A DNA stretch of 5,575 nt from Ruminococcus sp. CAG:403. Its GTDB lineage: Bacteria > Bacillota > Clostridia > Oscillospirales > Ruminococcaceae. The notes under the pieces are model-generated. The model ran no database searches. It was not told where the DNA came from and saw nothing but the letters and a program-made list of their open reading frames with translations. Positions 1 through 5,575 of this stretch are shown here, piece after piece (positions within the stretch are counted from its first letter, which is position 1; the number at the start of each line of letters is the position of its first letter). Both the position numbers and the translations under genes were made by a program. The stretch lies in NCBI GenBank assembly GCA_000437255.1, contig FR899091.1, forward strand, positions 58,757 to 64,331. The letters are read 5' to 3'.

Positions 1-1
1 T

Positions 2-565
2 GCCAAGACAGGCGCCTATCTGACCGTGCAGCGCAGCCGCTATTTGCAGCAGCTGGCGGCGGTTTGTACCGAGCTGTATGGTGCCATCAGTGCCCAGCAG
101 GAAGCGGTGACGCTGCGGTATCAGGCCAATGTATTTGGACGGGATCCCGACTTTTCTGATTGTACCGAAGAACAGTTGGCGGCGCAGTATTATGAAAAGC
201 TGGTGCGTGCCCGGGAGGAAGACCGCGCACTGGGCTTTACCACATGCGGTGTGCACCGGGATGAGATGCAAATTCTGATCAATGGAGTCAGTGCCCGGGA
301 ATTTGGTTCCCAGGGACAGAAAAAAAGTCTGGCGCTCACCTTGCGGCTCGCACATGCGCAGATCTACGCCAGAAAGTGGAAACAGACCCCGCTGATTCTG
401 CTGGACGATGTCATGGGCGAGCTGGATCAGAACCGGCAGCAGGTGGTCTATACCATTGTGAAAGACATGCAGGTCTTTCTGACGACCTGCCATGTGGAAA
501 CGTTGATTCCACAATGGGCAGGGCAGCAAATTTTGTTGAAAGCCGGAAGAATTTGTCCGGATTAA
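2..565 (+). CDS. recF: RecF, DNA replication/repair ATPase (5'-truncated, C-terminal half)
   Basis: RecF is a cytoplasmic SMC/ABC-type ATPase that acts with RecO and RecR to load RecA at single-strand gaps and stalled forks. The frame is open to the left edge and stops at TAA 563-565, leaving 187 residues. RecF is usually about 360-375 aa, so the start and the Walker A loop lie outside. Visible family landmarks are the ABC signature-like segment FGSQGQKKSLAL (about 302-337), the Walker B strand LILLDD (392-409) and the D-loop GELD (416-427), followed by VFLTTCHVE near the end. Spacing and order match RecF, and the following gyrB fits the dnaA-dnaN-recF-gyrB order of Bacillota. The GTG at 26 is an internal valine codon, not a start, because the upstream codons (AKTGAYLT) continue the RecF pattern. 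Identification is confident; only the missing half is unseen. Confidence 0.95.
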   Translation, partial: AKTGAYLTVQRSRYLQQLAAVCTELYGAISAQQEAVTLRYQANVFGRDPDFSDCTEEQLAAQYYEKLVRAREEDRALGFTTCGVHRDEMQILINGVSAREFGSQGQKKSLALTLRLAHAQIYARKWKQTPLILLDDVMGELDQNRQQVVYTIVKDMQVFLTTCHVETLIPQWAGQQILLKAGRICPD

Positions 566-586
566 GCGAATCTACAGGAAATTCAA

Positions 587-619
587 CTTTCCACAAATTG
601 TGGAAAATGTTGTGGAAAG
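587..619. promoter_or_regulatory. Cluster of three DnaA-box-like nonamers upstream of gyrB
   Basis: Three 9-bp sites start at 587, 599 and 611, exactly 12 bp apart. They read CTTTCCACA on the + strand (587-595), TTTTCCACA on the - strand (599-607) and CTTTCCACA on the - strand (611-619). The middle site fits the relaxed DnaA-box consensus TTWTNCACA; the outer two match TTATCCACA at 7 of 9 positions. The first two face each other and form a perfect 9-bp inverted repeat with a 1-bp centre (588-606), and TTGTGGAAA is then repeated directly at 610-618. The location near the origin, between recF and gyrB, makes DnaA binding plausible, either for gyrB control or as part of an extended origin region. 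No T-run follows, so it is not a typical terminator. Binding itself is inferred. Confidence 0.55.
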
Positions 620-664
620 AGAAATGCCCGTGTGGTGGAATCTGCTTCACCGGCACGGCGCTAC

Positions 665-670
665 AGGAGG
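665..670 (+). promoter_or_regulatory. gyrB ribosome binding site
   Basis: A perfect AGGAGG ends 10 bases before the ATG at 681. It settles the gyrB start in favour of this ATG over the in-frame GTG at 600 and the ATG at 702, neither of which has a comparable Shine-Dalgarno sequence. Confidence 0.9.
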
Positions 671-680
671 AAATAGAACT

Positions 681-2624
681 ATGACAGAAGAACAAAAGCC
701 AATGGCACAGCAGTATGATGAAAGTCAGATTCAGGTGCTGGAAGGACTGGAGGCAGTTCGGAAGCGGCCAGGTATGTACATTGGTTCGACCGGCCCGAAG
801 GGACTGCATCATCTGGTCTATGAAATTGTGGACAACTCCATTGACGAGGCGCTTGCCGGATTCTGTTCCGAAATTACCGTGGATATTCTGCCCGGCGATG
901 TCATCCGGGTTGCCGACAACGGCCGTGGTATTCCGGTCGGCATTCACCCGAAGGAAGGCATTTCTGCCGCAACGGTTGTCTACACCATCTTGCATGCCGG
1001 CGGAAAATTCGGCGGCGGCGGCTATAAAGTGTCCGGCGGTCTGCACGGAGTGGGCGCTTCCGTTGTCAATGCCTTGTCGGAATGGCTGGAACTGACTGTC
1101 AAAGACGGCAGCCATGTCTACTTCCAGCGATTTGAACGGGGCGATTACCGGGAACCGCTGAAAATCATCGGTGACACCACAGAAACGGGTACCATGGTTT
1201 GCTTTAAGGCAGACGGCACCATTTTTGAACATACAGAATACGACTACGACGTATTGCTCAAGCGGCTGCGGGAGCAGGCGTTCCTGAATGCCGGCATTAA
1301 GATCATTCTTTCCGATCAGCGGAATCCGGAACAGCCTTTGCAGGAAGTACTGCACTATGAAGGCGGAATCCGGCAGTTTGTAGAGCATATTCATGCCAAG
1401 CGTGGACTGGAAGCGCTGTCTGATGATGTCATTTACATCTCCGGAACGGAAGGCGATTCCTTTGCGGAAATTGCGATGCAGTACAACGACAGCTACAATG
1501 AACTGATTCTTTCGTTTGCCAACAACATCCACACGATTGACGGCGGTTCTCATGAAGTGGGCTTTAAAAATGCTCTGACCAAGGTCATCAATGAGTACGG
1601 CAAGAAGATGAATCTGCTCAAGGATGGCACCAAACTGACCGGAGACGATGTCCGGGAGGGGCTGACTGCCATCATCTCTGTGAAGCTGACCGAGTGCGAA
1701 TTCGAAGGGCAGACCAAGGGCAGACTGGGCAATCCTTCCGTGAAGCCATTTGTCGAAAAGATGGTCATGGAAAAACTGATGAACTATCTGGAAGAAAATC
1801 CGGTTGTTGCCCGGGCAATATTTGATAAGAGCCTGTCTGCGCAGAAGGCACGAGAGGCAGCTAAAAAGGCAAGAGATCTGACGCGCCGGAAGTCTGCAAT
1901 GGAAAGCGCTTCCCTGCCGGGCAAGCTGGCAGACTGTTCCGAAAAGGGAACGGAAAATACAGAAATCTATATCGTCGAGGGAGACTCTGCCGGCGGTTCC
2001 GCCAAGGAGGGCAGAGACCGGAAGTATCAGGCAATTCTGCCGCTTTGGGGCAAAATGCTGAACGTGGAAAAGGCACGGATTGACAAGGTGTACGGCAACG
2101 AAAAGCTGATGCCGGTGGTCACTGCGCTGGGCACTTCCATCGGAGAGGATTTCGACATTACCAAGCTGCGGTATGGCAAGGTAATCATTATGGCGGATGC
2201 CGATGTCGATGGCTCCCATATCCGGACGCTGCTGCTGACCTTCTTCTTCCGCTTTATGCGGCCGTTGATTGCAAACGGCAATATTTATATTGCACAGCCG
2301 CCGCTGTTCAAGGTTTCCAAGGGCAAGAAGTTCAAATATGCCTTTGACGAAGCCGAACGAGACCGCTACATTGCGGAGTTTGCCGATGCAGATGGCAGCA
2401 CGGCAAAAGTTGGAGTACAGCGGTACAAAGGTCTGGGTGAAATGAGCTCCGAACAGCTCTGGGAAACCACCATGAACCCGGAAACCCGTTCCATGCTGCG
2501 GGTGGATATGGAAGATGCCGAGCGGGCAGACGAAATCTTTACCATCCTCATGGGCGATAAAGTCGGCCCTCGAAAGGACTTTATCGAAACCAATGCAAAA
2601 TACGTCCAGAACCTGGACATTTAA
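681..2624 (+). CDS. gyrB: DNA gyrase subunit B
   Basis: GyrB is the ATP-hydrolysing and TOPRIM subunit of DNA gyrase, which introduces negative supercoils as an A2B2 complex in the cytoplasm. The 647-aa length is close to that of B. subtilis GyrB. In order it shows the GHKL ATPase domain with YEIVDN (catalytic-type Glu48, Mg-binding Asn52), DNGRGIPV (Asp79) and the glycine-rich ATP lid GGGGYKVSGGLHGVG (111-125). Next come the transducer domain with the QTK loop (344-346), then TOPRIM with EGDSAGG (Glu433) and the metal-binding DADVD (Asp506, 508, 510). The C-terminal RYKGLGEM and LWETTM motifs complete it. Upstream in-frame codons reach GTG 600 but would run through the repeat cluster without a Shine-Dalgarno sequence, so ATG 681 is chosen. 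Trp456 sits where E. coli has Lys447. The extra long insert of proteobacterial GyrB is absent. The next gene starts 12 bases downstream, implying co-transcription. ParE is the alternative, but the origin context and the following gyrA favour GyrB. Confidence 0.97.
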   Translation: MTEEQKPMAQQYDESQIQVLEGLEAVRKRPGMYIGSTGPKGLHHLVYEIVDNSIDEALAGFCSEITVDILPGDVIRVADNGRGIPVGIHPKEGISAATVVYTILHAGGKFGGGGYKVSGGLHGVGASVVNALSEWLELTVKDGSHVYFQRFERGDYREPLKIIGDTTETGTMVCFKADGTIFEHTEYDYDVLLKRLREQAFLNAGIKIILSDQRNPEQPLQEVLHYEGGIRQFVEHIHAKRGLEALSDDVIYISGTEGDSFAEIAMQYNDSYNELILSFANNIHTIDGGSHEVGFKNALTKVINEYGKKMNLLKDGTKLTGDDVREGLTAIISVKLTECEFEGQTKGRLGNPSVKPFVEKMVMEKLMNYLEENPVVARAIFDKSLSAQKAREAAKKARDLTRRKSAMESASLPGKLADCSEKGTENTEIYIVEGDSAGGSAKEGRDRKYQAILPLWGKMLNVEKARIDKVYGNEKLMPVVTALGTSIGEDFDITKLRYGKVIIMADADVDGSHIRTLLLTFFFRFMRPLIANGNIYIAQPPLFKVSKGKKFKYAFDEAERDRYIAEFADADGSTAKVGVQRYKGLGEMSSEQLWETTMNPETRSMLRVDMEDAERADEIFTILMGDKVGPRKDFIETNAKYVQNLDI

Positions 2625-2629
2625 GGGAG
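2623..2629 (+). promoter_or_regulatory. Ribosome binding site of the 207-aa membrane protein, overlapping the gyrB stop
   Basis: The purine run AAGGGAG starts inside the gyrB TAA stop (2622-2624) and ends 7 bases before the ATG at 2637. The overlap suggests that ribosomes finishing gyrB can reinitiate on the next gene. Confidence 0.65.
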
Positions 2630-2636
2630 TCAAGCG

Positions 2637-3260
2637 ATGGAAAACGAACAAATGGAGCAGGAGACGATTCTGTTGCCGGAATCCGCACCGTATGGTGTGC
2701 CTGCCGAACAGATGGCAGAAGGTTACCGGGCATTTCAGAAGAAGTTCCTCCGACGGGGATTTTGGATTCGGGTCGGCCTGGTGCTGTTCTGCCTGGCAGA
2801 CTTTCTGGGCGTTGCAATCTGGCGTTTCGTCAACGGGCGTTCGGTGAACAGTATGACCTATGTTTTGATTGTGCTGTGTGCAGCGCTGCTGTTTGTACTC
2901 TGGTACAATCCCAAGAAGGCGCGCAATAGCGTCTTAAATGCCGCCAAACAGCTGGAACGGGATCGGTACACGGTTACCTTCCGGGCGCATGATCTCGTGA
3001 TACGGACGATTCTGCCGCTGCAGGAAGCACCTGAGGAGGACGAAGCAGAAGCATCCGCACAGGAACAGGAGCTGCCGCCGAATTCGGTGCTGCCCTATGG
3101 AGAGCTGACCGTTTCGGAACAGCAAGCCTATTATCTGCTGTTTTTCAAAAAAGAATGCATTTATATCATCTCGAAATCTGCCTTTTCGGCAGAGCAGCTC
3201 CAGCAAGTAAACAGCATACTCCGGGAAAATGTGGTCGTCTTTCAACCGCTTTCGGAATAA
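2637..3260 (+). CDS. Two-helix membrane protein, YcxB-like, of unknown function
   Basis: This 207-aa protein has no known function that I can assign. After an acidic, glutamate-rich N-terminus (1-30) and a basic patch (KK at 35-36, RR at 39-40) come two hydrophobic segments, about 43-64 and 73-90. They are joined by a short loop, and KKAR follows the second. The charges suggest that both ends are cytoplasmic. The soluble part (about 110-207) has the pattern RYTVTF, then LPYGEL, then a segment rich in Tyr, Leu and Phe, then IYIISKSAFSAEQ and a terminal helix. This resembles the C-terminal domain of YcxB-like proteins, where a strand ending in a Pro/Ser-Lys turn precedes the last helix. A run rich in Glu and Ala (129-146) interrupts the domain. 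The gene lies 12 bases after gyrB and 21 before gyrA, so it is probably translated from the same mRNA. The gene call is firm; the family call is recognition by pattern only. Confidence 0.85.
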   Translation: MENEQMEQETILLPESAPYGVPAEQMAEGYRAFQKKFLRRGFWIRVGLVLFCLADFLGVAIWRFVNGRSVNSMTYVLIVLCAALLFVLWYNPKKARNSVLNAAKQLERDRYTVTFRAHDLVIRTILPLQEAPEEDEAEASAQEQELPPNSVLPYGELTVSEQQAYYLLFFKKECIYIISKSAFSAEQLQQVNSILRENVVVFQPLSE

Positions 3261-3267
3261 ATAAAGC

Positions 3268-3272
3268 GAGGA
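3268..3272 (+). promoter_or_regulatory. gyrA ribosome binding site
   Basis: GAGGA ends 9 bases before the ATG at 3282, within the 21-base gap after the preceding stop. It is weaker than the AGGAGG ahead of gyrB. No other in-frame start lies nearby, so it supports ATG 3282. Confidence 0.7.
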
Positions 3273-3281
3273 ATTACAACA

Positions 3282-5575
3282 ATGGATGAAAAGAAAAAGC
3301 AAGAAATTGACTTTAGCAATACCCATCAGAAAATCATTCCGGTAGAAATTGGGAACGAAATGCAGAAGTCCTTCCTGGACTATGCAATGTCTGTTATCGT
3401 AGCAAGAGCGCTTCCGGATGTACGGGACGGCTTGAAGCCGGTACACCGCCGGATTTTATATACCATGTATGAAAAGGGCTTGACACCGGATAAAGCATAC
3501 CACAAGTGTGCGGATACTGTCGGTGCCGTGCTCGGAAGCTATCACCCGCATGGTGACGCTTCCGTATACGATGCGTTGGTTCGTCTGGCGCAGTCCTTCT
3601 CCATGCGGTACATGCTGGTGGACGGACAGGGTAACTTTGGTTCCGTAGACGGCGACCCGCCGGCTGCTTACCGTTATACCGAAGCCAGAATGTCCAAAAT
3701 TGCAACCGAAATGCTGACGGACATCAATAAGGATACCGTTCCGTTTGTCTCCAACTATGACGACCGTTTGCAGGAACCGGCGGTTTTGCCGTCCCGGTAT
3801 CCAAACCTGCTGGTCAACGGTTCCGTGGGCATTGCCGTTGGTATGGCAACAAACATTCCGCCGCACAATCTGGGCGAAGTCATTGACGGTCTGCACCTGC
3901 TGATTGAGAATCCGGACTGTACGCTTGATGAAATGATGGAGCGGATTCAGGGCCCGGACTTCCCGACTGGCGGTATTATCATGGGACGTGCCGGCATCCG
4001 GGCAGCATATGCCACCGGACGTGCCAGAATTACCCTGCGTGGAAAGACCGAACTGGAGAAGCTGCACGGCAGAGACGCCATCATCGTGACCGAAATTCCA
4101 TATATGGTAAACAAGGCACGGATGATTGAGCATATTGCCGAATTGGTCAAGGACAAGCGAATTGACGGCATCTATCACATTCAGGATGAATCCAGCCGAG
4201 AAGGCATGCGGGTTGTCATCGAACTGAAAAAGGATGCCAATCCGGAAATCGTCCGCAACAAGCTCTTCTCCTACACGTCGCTGCAAAGCACTGTCAGTGT
4301 CAATATGCTGGCACTGGTAGACGGCGAGCCAAAGACACTGAGTCTGAAGCAGATGCTGGAGTACTATTTGCAGTTCCAGGTGGAAGTCATTCGCAGACGG
4401 ACAGAATTTGATCTGAATAAGGCAAAGAAGCGGGCACATTTGCTGCAAGGCTTCTTAGTTGCCATCGACTATATTGATGAAGTCATTGCCATTCTGCGTG
4501 CCAGCAAGACCATTCCAGAGGGCAAACAGCGCTTGATCCAGCGGTTTGCAGAAGTGGATATGTCTGCCTTGCTGGATCGTGCGCAGTATGACGTGGCACA
4601 GTACCATCTGGAGCACCAGATCGGACTGTCCGAAGAGCAGGCAGAAGCTATTGTGCAGATGCGTCTGGGACAGCTGACCGGTATGGAACGGCAAAAGGTT
4701 TCTGACGAATTGTATGCCCTGCTGCAAAAGATTTCGGAATTCATTGACATTCTGGCAGACGAACAGCGGATCTATGCCATTATCCTGCAAGATCTGGAAG
4801 AAATCCGCCGGAAGTACAGCGATCCCCGCCGGACACAGATTGAATCGGTCAGCGGAGAAGTGGACATTGAAGACCTCATTCCGGTTGAGGAATGCGTGGT
4901 GACCTATACCAACAACGGCTACATGAAGCGGATGCCGGTGGATGTCTATAAGACCCAGCGCAGAGGCGGAAGAGGCGTTTCCGGCATGAAGCAGCGGGAA
5001 GAGGATTTCGTCAGCGAGATGTTTATCAGCTCCTCGCACGATCACATTCTCTTCATCAGCAACAAGGGCATTATGTACCGGCTGAAGTGCTATGAGATTC
5101 CGGAAGGTTCCAAGACCTCCAGAGGCTATAACATCGTCAACCTGCTGCCGCTGAGTGATGGTGAGAAGATTGCAGCAATGCTGCGTGTATCCGATTTTGA
5201 GGACGGCAAATATGTCATCATGGTAACCAAGAACGGCAAGATCAAGCGGACTGCCCTTTCTGCGTATAAGAACGTGCGGAAGAACGGACTCATTGCCATT
5301 GGTTTGGACGAGGACGATGAAATTGCAGGGGTTCGTCTGACGGACGGCAATGCACGTCTGTTCGTTGCAACCCGGAATGGTATGGCGCTGCGGATGCAGG
5401 AAACCGATGTACGTCCGATGTCCAGAAGCGCCCATGGGGTGCGTGCCATCAAGCTTCGGGAGGGAGACTGCGTGGTTTCCATGGCAAGAGAGCGGGAAGG
5501 CGCTACCCTGTTGACTGTAACGGAAAACGGTTACGGCAAGCGTGCTGCGCTGGAAGATTACCGCATTCAGAATCG
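3282..5575 (+). CDS. gyrA: DNA gyrase subunit A (3'-truncated by window edge)
   Basis: GyrA is the breakage-reunion and DNA-wrapping subunit of gyrase, the partner of the GyrB encoded upstream. The frame runs uninterrupted from ATG 3282 to the edge: 764 codons plus two bases, or roughly 90 percent of the usual 820-870 aa. The N-terminal part has the conserved DYAMSVIVARALPDVRDGLK and HRRIL segments of the winged-helix domain. The quinolone-resistance region reads YHPHGDASVYD, and the catalytic tyrosine is Tyr132 after Arg131 in AAYRYTEAR. The tower and coiled-coil gate follow to about 530. The C-terminal beta-pinwheel begins near 535 and holds the GyrA-box QRRGGRG (559-565), which marks gyrase rather than ParC. 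Four blade repeats (NNGYMKR, NKGIMYR, KNGKIKR, RNGMALR) are complete and a fifth (ENGYGKR) is cut; any sixth lies outside. Ala93 occupies the position of E. coli Ser83, while Asp97 (E. coli Asp87) is kept. Confidence 0.97.
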   Translation, partial: MDEKKKQEIDFSNTHQKIIPVEIGNEMQKSFLDYAMSVIVARALPDVRDGLKPVHRRILYTMYEKGLTPDKAYHKCADTVGAVLGSYHPHGDASVYDALVRLAQSFSMRYMLVDGQGNFGSVDGDPPAAYRYTEARMSKIATEMLTDINKDTVPFVSNYDDRLQEPAVLPSRYPNLLVNGSVGIAVGMATNIPPHNLGEVIDGLHLLIENPDCTLDEMMERIQGPDFPTGGIIMGRAGIRAAYATGRARITLRGKTELEKLHGRDAIIVTEIPYMVNKARMIEHIAELVKDKRIDGIYHIQDESSREGMRVVIELKKDANPEIVRNKLFSYTSLQSTVSVNMLALVDGEPKTLSLKQMLEYYLQFQVEVIRRRTEFDLNKAKKRAHLLQGFLVAIDYIDEVIAILRASKTIPEGKQRLIQRFAEVDMSALLDRAQYDVAQYHLEHQIGLSEEQAEAIVQMRLGQLTGMERQKVSDELYALLQKISEFIDILADEQRIYAIILQDLEEIRRKYSDPRRTQIESVSGEVDIEDLIPVEECVVTYTNNGYMKRMPVDVYKTQRRGGRGVSGMKQREEDFVSEMFISSSHDHILFISNKGIMYRLKCYEIPEGSKTSRGYNIVNLLPLSDGEKIAAMLRVSDFEDGKYVIMVTKNGKIKRTALSAYKNVRKNGLIAIGLDEDDEIAGVRLTDGNARLFVATRNGMALRMQETDVRPMSRSAHGVRAIKLREGDCVVSMAREREGATLLTVTENGYGKRAALEDYRIQN

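Noticed and set aside
26..28. GTG at 26 as the start of a separate short gene
   Set aside because: The frame continues upstream to the window edge with RecF-like residues, so this is an internal valine codon of recF.
543..560. CCGGA...TCCGG inverted repeat at the end of recF as a possible terminator
   Set aside because: The stem is only 5 bp with an 8-base loop, it lies inside the coding region, and no T-run follows.
536..566. TTGAAA at 536-541 as the -35 of a gyrB promoter
   Set aside because: At 17-18 base spacing the downstream hexamers (GGATTA, GATTAA) match TATAAT poorly. I found no convincing sigma-A promoter in the recF-gyrB gap.
588..606. The TTTCCACAA palindrome as a transcription terminator
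   Set aside because: The arms are AT-leaning, the loop would be very small, and no T-tract follows. Protein binding sites explain it better.
600..680. N-terminal extension of gyrB from the GTG at 600
   Set aside because: It has no Shine-Dalgarno sequence, runs through the DnaA-box-like repeats, and encodes residues unlike known GyrB N-termini. ATG 681 has a perfect AGGAGG.
411..2651. A 746-codon open frame on the minus strand across gyrB and the end of recF
   Set aside because: It is in register with gyrB and exists because gyrB lacks TTA, CTA and TCA codons. The peptide has no recognisable domain, and the + strand proteins are unmistakable.
3456..5435. Two consecutive long minus-strand open frames (3456-4448 and 4455-5435)
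   Set aside because: Both are register-matched shadows of gyrA, which is intact on the + strand with all its catalytic and pinwheel motifs.

Overview
The window is a replication-origin-proximal housekeeping block from a bacterium, most likely a Bacillota/Clostridia species of the Oscillospiraceae or Butyricicoccaceae type. That placement is an inference. It rests on the recF-gyrB-gyrA order, strong AGGAGG-type ribosome binding sites, roughly balanced GC with heavy use of CGG, CCG and CTG codons, and clostridial-looking motif variants in both gyrase subunits. All genes lie on the + strand and are packed tightly, as expected of one transcription unit continuing from dnaA-dnaN-recF upstream.

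Layout: positions 2-565 hold the C-terminal half of RecF, with its start outside the window. Positions 566-680 form a short intergenic stretch with three TTTCCACA-type nonamers spaced exactly 12 bp apart, which look like DnaA boxes, followed by the gyrB ribosome binding site. gyrB (681-2624, 647 aa) is complete. Twelve bases later comes a 207-aa two-helix membrane protein (2637-3260) that resembles the YcxB-like family. After 21 bases gyrA begins (3282) and runs off the right edge, with 764 codons present.

Together, GyrB (ATPase and TOPRIM subunit) and GyrA (breakage-reunion and DNA-wrapping subunit) form DNA gyrase, an A2B2 enzyme that introduces negative supercoils needed for origin opening and fork progression. 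RecF works in replication-gap repair. The small membrane protein is the one gene here with no obvious link to DNA metabolism.

I see no mobile element, CRISPR array, RNA gene or clear terminator. I found no evidence for a new multi-gene system. The items most worth a second look are the phased DnaA-box-like cluster ahead of gyrB, the membrane protein inserted between the gyrase genes, and natural residue changes at two positions tied to quinolone response (GyrA Ala93 and GyrB Trp456). The long open frames on the minus strand are shadows produced by codon choice.
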